37,139 nt of DNA from Acinetobacter bereziniae (GCA_009912575.1 WNDP01000027.1:1-37139); one strand, 5' to 3'; positions 1 to 6,787 are shown, numbered from the stretch's first letter. Made by a program: numbers and translations. Notes: generated by a model from the letters alone, not told the origin.

Positions 1-127
1 CTGGGTTCACTCTCGTATAGATTTCGAATTATCTGAATATCATTCGAAAGCTGAGGCAAATAGGGAAAATGGTAAAAAAGGTGGTCGTCCTAAGAAAAAT
101 GCACCACAAAAACCCATAAATAACCCA
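1..127. repeat. Terminal direct repeat, left copy
   Basis: Bases 1-127 are identical to 37013-37139. The repeat lies inside one reading frame, so joining the ends restores a single gene. A 127-base overlap is the usual mark of a circular contig left by an assembler with k=127, so it probably is not a biological terminal repeat. It does show that the genome is complete and circular or circularly permuted. Confidence 0.97.
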
Positions 128-589
128 AGTGGTTTTGATTCGGTTGAAAATAAAACCCAAACGGTTAGCGAAACAAAACCCAATGATAACCCAAACATAA
201 CCTTAACCAATAAACCCATTAACCCATTAACCAATGAACCTATTATTAATAATATAGATTCAGATAAACCAAAGAAAAAATCTGTAATGAAGACTTTACC
301 TGATGATTTCGGTATTAGTGATCAAGTAAGAAAGTGGGCTAGTGAAAACAATCATCAAAATCTTGAATTGCATCTTGAGAGATTTACTGAGTACGCAAAA
401 TCAAATGGCAAAAAATATGCTGATTGGGATAGCGCATTCAAACGAGCGATTCGAGAGGATTGGGGGAAAGTGAATAAACCTGTTTATCAGAGCAACGGAT
501 TTAACCAGCAACCAAACAACACATTTAACAAACTAGGGCAATTAGCAGATGAATGGGATAGAAATAATGCAGATTACACACCATACTGA
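2..589 (+). CDS. DUF1376 (YdaU-like) phage replication protein, 3' part
   Basis: This is the C-terminal part of a gene whose start is at 36786 on the other side of the circle; joined, it encodes 271 residues. The frame is open from base 2, so the ATG at 287 is internal. After the DUF1376 domain comes a basic stretch (GKKGGRPKK), then a long Asn/Pro/Thr-rich linker (about residues 100-170 of the joined protein). A C-terminal helical segment begins near LPDDFGISDQVRKW. The layout is a conserved N-terminal domain, a flexible linker and a C-terminal DNA-replication-like domain. This matches phage replication proteins of the DUF1376 group, which usually sit before a helicase loader. The next gene overlaps its end by about 40 bp, so the two are probably translated together. 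Confidence 0.8.
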   Translation, partial: WVHSRIDFELSEYHSKAEANRENGKKGGRPKKNAPQKPINNPSGFDSVENKTQTVSETKPNDNPNITLTNKPINPLTNEPIINNIDSDKPKKKSVMKTLPDDFGISDQVRKWASENNHQNLELHLERFTEYAKSNGKKYADWDSAFKRAIREDWGKVNKPVYQSNGFNQQPNNTFNKLGQLADEWDRNNADYTPY

Positions 590-1277
590 CAATCAGATTG
601 AAAAAACAAACGTACCTCGCTTTCTGCAAACAATGAAAGCACTTGCTCCACGATCTTATGAAAAAGCGTTTCATGGTATGGATGAGGAAGTTGTAATCTT
701 TGCGATGGGTAAAGCAATTCAAGGTTTATCTAAGCAACAATTGCAAAATGGATTGGATGCAATGCTTGAACAAGGTTACTGCCCTGATCCAATCATGTTT
801 CATAAGTGGTGTTTAGGAATTAAAGGTATTGGTGAGGGGGTTAATCCAATACATGCTTCATATCGAGCTAAAAACGCTGCCTTAGCAAATATTGAAGCTT
901 GGCTGATAGATTGCACCACTAAGATAACAAACGCTGAGAGAGAAGCTTACAATCGCTGTTACGGTATGTTTAATGATTTAAAATGGAACTACTCTGACAA
1001 ACAGAAATTTCACACCTATGCAGCGTTTAAAGATTTCTATGATGAGGTGGTCAAAGAGCTAGTTGCAAACGGTGTTAGTCAATCTATTTGGATTGAACCA
1101 CCAAAGATTGAAAATAAAATTAAGCATGTATCAAAAGATTATCTGAAGCAGTATCGAGAGGATAACCCAGAATATGCAAAAGAAGCCGATGAGAGAGATA
1201 AAAGAGTTAAAGAAATGGTTGAAGGTGGCATGAGTGTTGGTCAGGCTTACATGGCACTTTTGAAGGAAAAGAAATGA
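549..1277 (+). CDS. Probable phage replication protein (helicase-loader position)
   Basis: A 242-residue protein directly after and overlapping the DUF1376 gene. The N-terminal 100 residues (APRSYEKAFHGMDEEVV, then a YCPDPIMFHKW stretch) resemble the N-terminal part of phage replication proteins that sit in the lambda P position. The C-terminal third is highly charged and helical. No Walker motif is visible, so it is not a DnaC-type ATPase. By position and composition it is probably a loader or primosome protein; this is inference. The start is uncertain: ATG 549 has AGGG 10 bases upstream, and ATG 567 is equally possible. The stop overlaps the next ATG by four bases. Confidence 0.6.
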   Translation: MNGIEIMQITHHTDNQIEKTNVPRFLQTMKALAPRSYEKAFHGMDEEVVIFAMGKAIQGLSKQQLQNGLDAMLEQGYCPDPIMFHKWCLGIKGIGEGVNPIHASYRAKNAALANIEAWLIDCTTKITNAEREAYNRCYGMFNDLKWNYSDKQKFHTYAAFKDFYDEVVKELVANGVSQSIWIEPPKIENKIKHVSKDYLKQYREDNPEYAKEADERDKRVKEMVEGGMSVGQAYMALLKEKK

Positions 1278-1495
1278 CAGCATTTGAAAGACGTTTGGAG
1301 GTTATTAAATTCATGATGTTTCACAATGAGCCAGTATTAAGAAGTGAAATTATGGATCTTATTCACTTAAGCCAAACTGGAACATTGGCGGTGTTAAAAG
1401 AATTGCGTGATTGTGGTTTTATTAAATATTCTGGTGTAAGTGGATACTCTAGCTATGTTATTACAGATAAAGTAAAAGAGATATTTAAATTTTAA
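1274..1495 (+). CDS. Small winged-helix DNA-binding protein
   Basis: 73 residues. The pattern is helix (FERRLEVIKFMMFHNEPVLRSEIMDLI), turn, recognition helix (SQTGTLAVLKELRDCGFI), then a wing (KYSGVSGYSSYVIT), as in ArsR/MarR-like winged-helix domains with nothing added. It is translationally coupled to the replication gene (ATGA overlap). It could be a phage transcription regulator and is one candidate for the factor acting at the repeated promoter families in this genome; nothing in the sequence proves that. Confidence 0.6.
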   Translation: MTAFERRLEVIKFMMFHNEPVLRSEIMDLIHLSQTGTLAVLKELRDCGFIKYSGVSGYSSYVITDKVKEIFKF

Positions 1496-1563
1496 TTGTC
1501 ACCACGAATACCAATACGATTTTTTCAATCATATTTGGATTTGTCGGTGGTGTGGAGGTGAGT

Positions 1564-1755
1564 GTGAGTGATTTAAGAGAGTTACACAAGAAGTTTGAGG
1601 AAATTGATTTTGTAAAATCCGAAAAAGAGCTATATGGAGTAAGCTTTGACTATCAAACAGGTTGGTATGTAGATAAAACAAACAACCAGATGAGAAAGGG
1701 TTGCTGTAATTATTTACAAGGCGCATGGCGTTTATATCGGGAGATAAACAAATGA
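1564..1755 (+). CDS. Hypothetical protein
   Basis: I do not recognise this 63-residue protein. GTG 1564 is chosen because GGAGG at 1554-1558 lies five bases upstream; GTG 1552 and 1558 would overlap or crowd that ribosome binding site. It has an acidic and basic helical N-terminus and a Trp/Tyr-rich centre (FDYQTGWYVDKTNN). The stop overlaps the next gene's ATG. Confidence 0.55.
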   Translation: MSDLRELHKKFEEIDFVKSEKELYGVSFDYQTGWYVDKTNNQMRKGCCNYLQGAWRLYREINK

Positions 1756-2069
1756 GCGATTTAATAGAACAAAGTTGCGATCACTTTTGGGCGCATGATC
1801 ACATGGGTTATGCTAAGAAATGTATTAAATGCAATAAAATGGTAAGAATGAGCTTCACATCAGATTCTTTCATAGGGAGAAAAATTGAAGAAGATAATGT
1901 AACTAATATTGGAAACCATTTATCACCATCAACCAAAATCATCAACCAAAATCATCAACAAGTGATTCATAACCAAAAGTATTCGATTCATAAAAATCTT
2001 TCATTAGTCATGGGTATGGTTATTTTGCATAATAGCCATATCGAAAGGAGATTAAGAAATGAATTTTAA
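1752..2069 (+). CDS. Small zinc-ribbon-like protein with odd C-terminus
   Basis: ATG 1752 overlaps the previous stop and follows GGGAG. Residues 8-30 have the pattern C-x2-H then C-x2-C (SCDHFW and KKCIKCNKM), suggesting a zinc-binding knuckle of the short phage 'H..C..C' type. After about residue 60 the protein becomes Asn/His/Gln-rich because the frame runs through a repetitive stretch (AACCAAAATC twice near 1931-1953) and through the class B promoter at 1989-2033. The original gene may have ended near 1930, with the rest a read-through extension. Total 105 residues as read. Confidence 0.5.
   Translation: MSDLIEQSCDHFWAHDHMGYAKKCIKCNKMVRMSFTSDSFIGRKIEEDNVTNIGNHLSPSTKIINQNHQQVIHNQKYSIHKNLSLVMGMVILHNSHIERRLRNEF
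1989..2033 (+). promoter_or_regulatory. Class B promoter, copy 1
   Basis: CATAA at 1989, TTCATTAG at 2000 (11 bp later), and a -10-like CATAAT at 2028 (28 bp after the second box). An extra half-box TTCATAA lies at 1966-1972, 21 bp upstream of the first box and so on the same helix face. Transcription would start near 2040, just before AAAGGAG and the ATG at 2059. It overlaps the 3' end of the preceding frame. Confidence 0.6.
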
Positions 2070-2313
2070 AGTTGAATTATTAGGTTATGAAGATAAGTTG
2101 GCAGATTTTGAAGTGACTTTGAGTAATCTTGATGTAGTGACTTGCCATGCTATTATTGATTTGATTGATTTTAAAAATGGTGATGTAAATATTGATCCTG
2201 ATAATTGGTTTGATGCTGAAGGTGATTCGATTGATAAGCCTGAAGAATTTAAGTCATATGAGCGTCACTTGCTTAATGAATGCTTTGAAAATAATGTTGG
2301 TAATTTCTTATGA
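2059..2313 (+). CDS. Hypothetical acidic protein, class B promoter
   Basis: 84 residues, strongly acidic, with a strand-rich start (NFKVELLGYEDKLADF) and a DINPDNWFD-like acidic centre. The ribosome binding site AAAGGAG ends nine bases before the ATG. It is first in a run of small genes and directly follows class B promoter copy 1. No family recognised. A highly acidic small early phage protein could be a DNA mimic or host-protein inhibitor, but there is no direct sign of that. Confidence 0.6.
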   Translation: MNFKVELLGYEDKLADFEVTLSNLDVVTCHAIIDLIDFKNGDVNIDPDNWFDAEGDSIDKPEEFKSYERHLLNECFENNVGNFL

Positions 2314-2495
2314 AGGTAAAAATTAAAAGTTTTAAGGGTCAACTTCCTGAGTGTATAACTCAGGATAAGGAATATCAAATTGGTGTCTTTGATGGAAAAG
2401 GATTTGATTTTGTAGATGATGATGGTGATTGGTGGTACACAAAATTAATTAACTCATGGGTTTTGAATGGTGGTGATTGGGAGATTGTTGAGTGA
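2310..2495 (+). CDS. Hypothetical small beta-rich protein
   Basis: 61 residues, ATGA overlap with the gene before. The pattern of short strands ending in WWYTKLINSWVLNGGDWEIVE resembles a small SH3-like barrel and the 49-residue protein at 3903-4052, which also ends in a Trp-rich strand. Function unknown. Confidence 0.55.
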   Translation: MKVKIKSFKGQLPECITQDKEYQIGVFDGKGFDFVDDDGDWWYTKLINSWVLNGGDWEIVE

Positions 2496-2653
2496 ATTTA
2501 ATTATATCTATAGTCATGTTTTTTGCATTACTTGGCATTGGTATTTTTTTGGCAGAATGTATAAACAAAACCCAAAGAAAAAGACGTATTCAAAATTTAG
2601 AAAATCATCAAAGATTTTTTAATAAACAACATAAGAAGTGGTGGGAAAGATGA
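2492..2653 (+). CDS. Small single-pass membrane protein
   Basis: 53 residues starting at GTG 2492, which overlaps the preceding TGA (GTGA). Residues 2-22 are hydrophobic (LIISIVMFFALLGIGIFLA), followed by a strongly basic tail (KTQRKRRIQNL). This predicts an N-out or N-in single membrane helix with a cytoplasmic basic tail. The overlaps on both sides support it as a real gene of the operon. Confidence 0.5.
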   Translation: MNLIISIVMFFALLGIGIFLAECINKTQRKRRIQNLENHQRFFNKQHKKWWER

Positions 2654-3003
2654 GTGAATTGATTAGTGGCAAAGAGGCGTTATCAAGAGTTCATGAGGGT
2701 GTTGTTCAATACAAGTGTGTTAATGATCCGGTAAAAGATAGATGGACAACAATTACAGATCATTATTGGAGTCAATATAATTTAGGTGTTTTTCTTGACT
2801 TGGATACAACTTGGGAATTTAGAATTAAACCAAAAACCACAATTTTAAATGGTGTTGAGGTTGGTCAATTGGTTTCTGCTCAGTGGTCAAGAGATGAACC
2901 AAACAAGGTTAAACTAGAATTTAATAATCCAGAAGATGCTAATTATTTCAGAAGCAAAGCATTGGATATATTTAATTTCAATGAGGGTGTGAAAAATGAT
3001 TAG
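2650..3003 (+). CDS. Hypothetical phage protein
   Basis: 117 residues from ATG 2650, which overlaps the previous stop; an upstream in-frame GTG at 2638 would lie inside the previous gene. The N-terminal part (SGKEALSRVHEG, later DTTWEFRIKPKT) matches the general pattern of small phage early proteins of the 'SGKEAL...W.F..KP' kind found in many gammaproteobacterial phages. No enzymatic motif. Overlaps the next gene by eight bases. Confidence 0.55.
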   Translation: MSELISGKEALSRVHEGVVQYKCVNDPVKDRWTTITDHYWSQYNLGVFLDLDTTWEFRIKPKTTILNGVEVGQLVSAQWSRDEPNKVKLEFNNPEDANYFRSKALDIFNFNEGVKND

Positions 3004-3394
3004 TGCAACAAATGGCTACGATGTAGCAAACAGACAAGCTTTACGTGATAAATGGGATGTTTCAGGATTCCTTAAGTCTAAGAAAGTTACTAAAGAAAAA
3101 AAACCTAAGATTATTCAGGATATTAATCTAAACAAAAACAAATGCAAAAAAGCTGATGTGGATGCAAAGAATGAAAGATTAAAAATTCAAAGACCAGTTT
3201 TGGAAAGAGCAAAGAAAGTTTTTGGAAAAACACCGTGGAAGAATCTTTCTGATGCTGTCGATGGGATTGTGACAAGTAGTTATTTGGGTTGCATTTCAAG
3301 AGGGGTTTACAGTATTTCAAATCCAAATACTTGGGCTAGAATTGAAAATGCGGTGATTCAACGTGAAAAGGAATTTGAAAATGAAAAAAATTAA
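2996..3394 (+). CDS. Hypothetical basic protein
   Basis: 132 residues. A Lys-rich stretch (residues 25-60) is followed by a helical domain containing PWKNLSDAVDGIV and SNPNTWARIENAV. The basic character suggests nucleic-acid contact; no family recognised. Overlaps the next gene. Confidence 0.5.
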   Translation: MISATNGYDVANRQALRDKWDVSGFLKSKKVTKEKKPKIIQDINLNKNKCKKADVDAKNERLKIQRPVLERAKKVFGKTPWKNLSDAVDGIVTSSYLGCISRGVYSISNPNTWARIENAVIQREKEFENEKN

Positions 3395-3857
3395 GAAACG
3401 CTTAATTGCAAAATGGGAAATCATGATCACGGCTGAGATTGTTGAAACTGAATATAGCAACAAGCCGATTGATGATGAGTTTTTTGAACGGGTTTATAAG
3501 GGGGATTTTGTTCGAACTTATCGTGATGGGCGAACAGATGGCAAACAGATTTGGAAAATCCAAATTCTAACTAAGGCTCAGGATGATGAGGGTAATATTC
3601 ATGAGCATTTGCTTGAATGGGAATTTGATAAGCAAATGACAATTCGTGAAGTGTTGGAAGGTGCTAAACATATAAAGATGAATAATGAGTTTAAGACTCG
3701 CTGGACTGGTGTTACTAAGCAATGGCTTGATTGTGTTGATAATGACTTAAAAGGAATGACTTGCTTAGAGGCATGGGCTACTGCGGAGTGCGTGGCTAAT
3801 ATCACTCCAGAACGAGTGCAAAATAAATTTAGTAGATTGATGTTAAATGTTGCATAA
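3381..3857 (+). CDS. Hypothetical protein
   Basis: 158 residues from ATG 3381 (AAGGA ten bases upstream; GTG 3363 is an alternative). The sequence has a beta-rich N-terminal half (RTYRDGRTDGKQIWKIQI, LLEWEF) and a helical C-terminal half with conserved-looking Trp and Cys residues (WLDCVDN, CLEAWATAECVANI). I do not recognise it. The last codons (GTT GCA TAA) contain the -35 box of the next promoter. Confidence 0.5.
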   Translation: MKKIKKRLIAKWEIMITAEIVETEYSNKPIDDEFFERVYKGDFVRTYRDGRTDGKQIWKIQILTKAQDDEGNIHEHLLEWEFDKQMTIREVLEGAKHIKMNNEFKTRWTGVTKQWLDCVDNDLKGMTCLEAWATAECVANITPERVQNKFSRLMLNVA

Positions 3858-3878
3858 TTATATATATTAATATATATT
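3850..3878 (+). promoter_or_regulatory. Class A early promoter, copy 1
   Basis: -35 TTGCAT at 3850-3855, 17-bp AT-only spacer, -10 TATATT at 3873-3878. The spacer and -10 form the near-palindrome ATATATTAATATAT also found at 31411 and, with one change, at 33217. It drives the operon starting at 3903 (Imm, RusA and others). Confidence 0.65.
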
Positions 3879-3902
3879 GTATTTAAGTTTGGAGGGTTTG
3901 TT

Positions 3903-4052
3903 ATGAAAGTTGGAGATAAGGTTAAATTTACTGAAAATTCAATCCTTACAACCGAAAACGATTTATATATTGCTGAAATTAAAGATAGTCAATATATATT
4001 AAGTAATGGATGGAGTGTTCAAAAAGATTGGGTGATTAAAGATGAAACTTAA
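3903..4052 (+). CDS. Hypothetical small SH3-like protein
   Basis: 49 residues from ATG 3903, with GGAGGG nine bases upstream. It starts MKVGDKVKFTEN and ends with a strand NGWSVQKDWVIKDE. The 'GDKVKF' start and short strands suggest a small beta-barrel. First gene after class A promoter copy 1. Overlaps the next gene. Confidence 0.55.
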   Translation: MKVGDKVKFTENSILTTENDLYIAEIKDSQYILSNGWSVQKDWVIKDET

Positions 4053-4131
4053 AGATAATTGGAAAGTATTAACTGGTGTGGCTGTTGTTATTTACGGGTT
4101 GGTTTATTGGATTTTGAGAGGTGGGGTGTGA
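4042..4131 (+). CDS. Tiny single-pass membrane protein
   Basis: 29 residues: basic start (MKLKDNWK), one hydrophobic helix (VLTGVAVVIYGLVYWIL), basic end. It overlaps both neighbours (start inside the previous gene, TGA sharing bases with the ATG at 4131), which supports translation. Function unknown. Confidence 0.4.
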   Translation: MKLKDNWKVLTGVAVVIYGLVYWILRGGV

Positions 4132-4823
4132 TGGAAGATTTGAAAATTAAGATTGATAGTAATTTGGATGAGCTTATTGAATTATTTTGTCAGTTGGGTT
4201 TTAAGTATTTTAATCATACTTGTTCTGTTAAGAACTACCTAATATGTGAGTCTGGAAAGGTATTTTTTTGCAAATTTGATAAAAACTTTAAGGCTTCTAA
4301 TGCAAAAGAAATCACAATAGAACAGCTTAAAGATATGGTTATTTTAAATCGAAATGACTCGAATAATGCAAACGTCCATCAAGAAGGTGATATTCCTTGT
4401 TTGTATAATCTTTACTTAACTAATGATAAGGAATTGTATTTTTATCATTGCGGGAAAAAGAAATGGATTTTATCAAATCTTAATCATGATGAGGATTACT
4501 ACAGATTATTAAAACCAATCCAAGCGGATAAAGTTGAGGTTGAGGATAGTAAAATAGATACTGATAAGATGATTGCAGATGTTGAGGTTCAAATGGCTAC
4601 ATACAGCCAGCACAGCCACTATTTTAAAGATGTACGTGATTTGAATGTGATTGATGTTTATCAGGTGCTGAAGTTATTTAATGTGAATGACCCATGCTTA
4701 CAGCATATTGTTAAAAAGGCTCTAGTTGCTGGTGGTCGTGGTCATAAAGACTTAGAACGTGATTTAAAAGATATTCACGACACATCTAAACGAGCTTTAG
4801 AAATTAATAATATTTTACATTGA
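4131..4823 (+). CDS. Hypothetical protein with DUF3310-like C-terminus
   Basis: 230 residues starting at ATG 4131, which overlaps the preceding TGA; the longer frame from 4059 would run across the whole previous gene. The first 130 residues are unknown. The last 75 (HSHYFKDVRDLNVIDVYQ, then HIVKKALVAGGRGHKDLERDL) follow the pattern of DUF3310 proteins: HY followed by 'VIDV', then a lysine- and glycine-containing helix and an acidic helix. DUF3310 is common in phage early regions, function unknown. The assignment is tentative. Confidence 0.5.
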   Translation: MEDLKIKIDSNLDELIELFCQLGFKYFNHTCSVKNYLICESGKVFFCKFDKNFKASNAKEITIEQLKDMVILNRNDSNNANVHQEGDIPCLYNLYLTNDKELYFYHCGKKKWILSNLNHDEDYYRLLKPIQADKVEVEDSKIDTDKMIADVEVQMATYSQHSHYFKDVRDLNVIDVYQVLKLFNVNDPCLQHIVKKALVAGGRGHKDLERDLKDIHDTSKRALEINNILH

Positions 4824-4833
4824 GGATTGAATA

Positions 4834-5049
4834 ATGGAATTTTTAATAGCTGCTTTTGTTTTTTATTTCCTGCCTACAATTATTGCATTGTGTCGAGGCC
4901 ATGCAAGTAAGTGGGGGATTTTTGCAATGAATCTGTTTTTAGGTTGGTCGGTTATCTTCTGGATATGGAGCTTTATTTGGTCATTATCCAATAAAGGTGG
5001 AAGCGTAAATGTTAATGTAAATAATGTGATGAATAATAGGAATGGTTAA
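4834..5049 (+). CDS. imm: Superinfection immunity (Imm-like) membrane protein
   Basis: 71 residues with two membrane helices. The arrangement FLPTIIALCRGH, then FAMNLFLGWSVIFWIWSFIW, matches the superinfection immunity family (PF14373), whose best known member is T4 Imm. T4 Imm blocks entry of DNA from related phages at the inner membrane. The hallmark 'FLPTIIA..RGH....IF.LN..LGW..I.W' can be read throughout. An Asn/Val-rich tail (NVNVNNVMNN) follows. GAGGA precedes the ATG, and the 3' end overlaps rusA. The role in exclusion is inferred from the family. Confidence 0.75.
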   Translation: MEFLIAAFVFYFLPTIIALCRGHASKWGIFAMNLFLGWSVIFWIWSFIWSLSNKGGSVNVNVNNVMNNRNG

Positions 5050-5392
5050 AATAATTCTTGATGCTGAAATTCCGTTAAGCCCTCCAAGTGTAAATACATA
5101 TTGGAGAGCTAATGGAAATAGAAGATTTATAACCCCTAAAGGTGTTAAGTTTAAAAAAGATATGGGTTATTGGGTTAAGCCTGTAATGAGTGATAAACGG
5201 CTGAAATGTGAATTGACTTTGCATTTCGCTACTAAACGAAAGGCTGATATTGATAATTTCACTAAAGCAATCTTCGATAGTTTGGTTCAGAATGGTTTGT
5301 GTGTGGATGATGAGCAGTTTGATGAATTGCATATAAAACGTGGTGAAGTTATTAAAGGTGGTTTAATTAAAATAAGGGTGATAGAGATATGA
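5042..5392 (+). CDS. rusA: RusA-type Holliday junction resolvase
   Basis: 116 residues, the usual RusA length. The N-terminal strand and SPPSVNTYWR motif, then ADIDNFTKAIFDSL with Asp69, Asp71 and Lys75 at the positions of the E. coli RusA active site (Asp70, Asp72, Lys76), and a later acidic pair near 89-90, are all present. It should cut four-way junctions made during replication and ERF/exonuclease-driven recombination, preparing concatemers for packaging. It lies in the class A early operon, overlapping the Imm gene and the next small gene. Confidence 0.9.
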   Translation: MVKIILDAEIPLSPPSVNTYWRANGNRRFITPKGVKFKKDMGYWVKPVMSDKRLKCELTLHFATKRKADIDNFTKAIFDSLVQNGLCVDDEQFDELHIKRGEVIKGGLIKIRVIEI

Positions 5393-5637
5393 GCGCATAT
5401 GATTTTGTAAAATTGGAAGGATGGAAAAAAGCAAAGGATTATTTAAGAAATGCCGAGAAAGAAAGATGGAGCGGTGTTGCATTTGGTGATTTGCGTCAAT
5501 TAATCTACTATTATGATGTTGTTATGGATCACGGTAGTATTGATCGTGCAAGAGAATATGCCAATTCACCATACACAGCGCCAGAAATAAAGGCGGTAAT
5601 TATTAAGGCAATAGCTGAAATGGAGAAATGCCAATGA
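5389..5637 (+). CDS. Hypothetical protein after rusA
   Basis: 82 residues, all-helical by composition (GWKKAKDYLRNAEKERWSG, DLRQLIYYYDVVMDHGS). ATGA overlap with rusA and with the next gene. I do not recognise it; the position suggests a small early accessory protein. Confidence 0.55.
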   Translation: MSAYDFVKLEGWKKAKDYLRNAEKERWSGVAFGDLRQLIYYYDVVMDHGSIDRAREYANSPYTAPEIKAVIIKAIAEMEKCQ

Positions 5638-5741
5638 AGATAATCAAAAGGCTGTTTTGTTGGCATAAGTATGAATACCAATATGATTTAAACGGTGATC
5701 TTTTTATAGAGTGTAGGAAGTGCTTTAAAAAGGGAAGGTAG
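5634..5741 (+). CDS. Tiny zinc-ribbon-like protein
   Basis: 35 residues: basic start, C-W-H at residues 9-11, then C-R-K-C at 27-30. This is the short 'CxH...CxxC' knuckle typical of small phage proteins. It is coupled by overlap to the gene before and lies just upstream of the endonuclease gene. Confidence 0.5.
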   Translation: MKIIKRLFCWHKYEYQYDLNGDLFIECRKCFKKGR

Positions 5742-5742
5742 T

Positions 5743-6363
5743 ATGTCTGGTTATTATGGATCAAGTGGAAAAATTATATATGATGTTGGAATTAATGATA
5801 TTGGAGTGAGTTTAAATAAAATAGATAATGGGAAAAGGGCTTACACCGTTTGGGAGAGCATGCTTTCAAGATGTTATTCGGATAAGTTTATTAAAAAGAA
5901 TCCAACCTATATAAATTGTCAAGTTGAGGAGTCTTTCAAATCATTTAAGAGTTTTTATGAATTTGTATCAAAAATGAAAGGATTCAACTCTATAGATAGT
6001 AGTGGTTCATTTTATCAACTAGATAAAGATTTACTAAAAAGGGGTAATAAATTATATTCAAGAGATAATATTTGCTTTGTTCCATCGGAAATTAATAATT
6101 TTCTTTTGAATTGCAGTGTTGCTAGGGGTAGGTATCCAATAGGCGTTTGCTTGCATACTGATGGTATTAGGTTTAGATCTCAAATAAAATCTATGGGGAA
6201 AAAGAGGCATATAGGATTATTTGATAATGAGCATGATGCATTTGTTGCATACAAAATAGAAAAGGAGAAGTATGCTAAATATCTTGCTGATAAATGGTTT
6301 GAAAGCATAGATTACAAGGCGTATGAGGCACTAATTCGATTTGTTGTGGATATTAATGATTAG
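5743..6363 (+). CDS. Homing-endonuclease-like protein with AP2-type DNA-binding domain
   Basis: 206 residues. The N-terminal half (YTVWESMLSRCY, later INCQVEESFKSFKSFYEF, then LDKDLLKRGNKLYS and NICFVPSEINNFL) has the layout of free-standing phage HNH-type endonucleases of the 'W..M..RCY...LDKD...GN..YS...C.FVP..IN' type. The C-terminal part (YPIGVCLHTDGIRFRSQI, GKKRHIGLFDNEHDAFVAY) is an AP2-like DNA-binding domain. Such genes are mobile and usually sit in intergenic positions. The HNH residues are not all obvious, as is common in this group. It is followed by a 340-nt stretch with no gene. Confidence 0.7.
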   Translation: MSGYYGSSGKIIYDVGINDIGVSLNKIDNGKRAYTVWESMLSRCYSDKFIKKNPTYINCQVEESFKSFKSFYEFVSKMKGFNSIDSSGSFYQLDKDLLKRGNKLYSRDNICFVPSEINNFLLNCSVARGRYPIGVCLHTDGIRFRSQIKSMGKKRHIGLFDNEHDAFVAYKIEKEKYAKYLADKWFESIDYKAYEALIRFVVDIND

Positions 6364-6702
6364 CATAACAAATAACCATATCAGTAAAATGAATTGATGT
6401 TTTTTGGTGGTGTGGTAATATTGTTTTATTGATTGAATCTGTGAGCGACACAGTGACCTAAACGAAGTCTGTGCACAAGATGGATACCTAATATAGTGGG
6501 ATGGTGGAATCTATAAAGCAACTATTCGCACGTTACCAATCAATTGACTGATGGAAAGACATGATTGTAGGTTTCTTAATTCCCGATAATAAAATAATTA
6601 AGTGACCGCCACGAACAGTGTGGTAATTTTAGAAAGTGAATTTGGATTACTCCTTAATATCGAATCATGTAGGAAGTTCACTCTACTAAAGTTAAGATAA
6701 CC
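6364..6702 (+). other. Gene-free region, possible structured RNA
   Basis: No convincing reading frame on either strand. It holds GTGTGGTAAT twice (6410-6419, 6618-6627). CTGTG (6439) and CTGTG (6469) can each pair with the single CACAG at 6449. A 9-bp stem joins 6635-6643 to 6674-6682. It ends in the terminator at 6703-6725. The richness in pairing and the terminal hairpin suggest a noncoding RNA of about 300 nt or an intron-like remnant of the endonuclease insertion. I could not fit a group I core. Confidence 0.4.
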
Positions 6703-6725
6703 AAGACTCGAAAGGGTCTTTTTTA
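6703..6725 (+). terminator. Rho-independent terminator
   Basis: Stem AAGACTC (6703-6709), loop GAAA, GGGTCTT (6714-6720), then T run to 6724. One T-G pair in the stem. Confidence 0.8.
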
Positions 6726-6745
6726 TTACCAAAAGTTTGGTGACT

Positions 6746-6787
6746 TATAAAAAAGTTTCATTAGTCGTGAGGGGAAAATAATAATAT
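6746..6787 (+). promoter_or_regulatory. Class B promoter, copy 2
   Basis: TATAA at 6746 (CATAA with C to T), TTCATTAG at 6757, 11 bp apart as in the other copies. The -10 is TAATAT at 6782 (25 bp after TTCATTAG) or TATATC at 6785 (28 bp). GAAACGAAA follows at 6797, as at 13421 in copy 3. It is placed between a terminator and the small gene at 6821. Confidence 0.55.

Noticed and set aside
40-234. Minus-strand frame of 64 residues over the DUF1376 linker
   Set aside because: It is the complement of the Pro/Asn-rich linker of a real plus-strand gene and has low-complexity hydrophobic composition and no ribosome binding site.
1920-1960. CRISPR-like or iteron array in the AACCAAAATC repeats
   Set aside because: Only about two and a half direct copies of about ten bases with no spacers; too short for an array and not clearly an origin.
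6439-6702. Group I intron core in the gene-free region
   Set aside because: I could not find a convincing pair of P and Q or R and S elements, and no interrupted gene flanks it.
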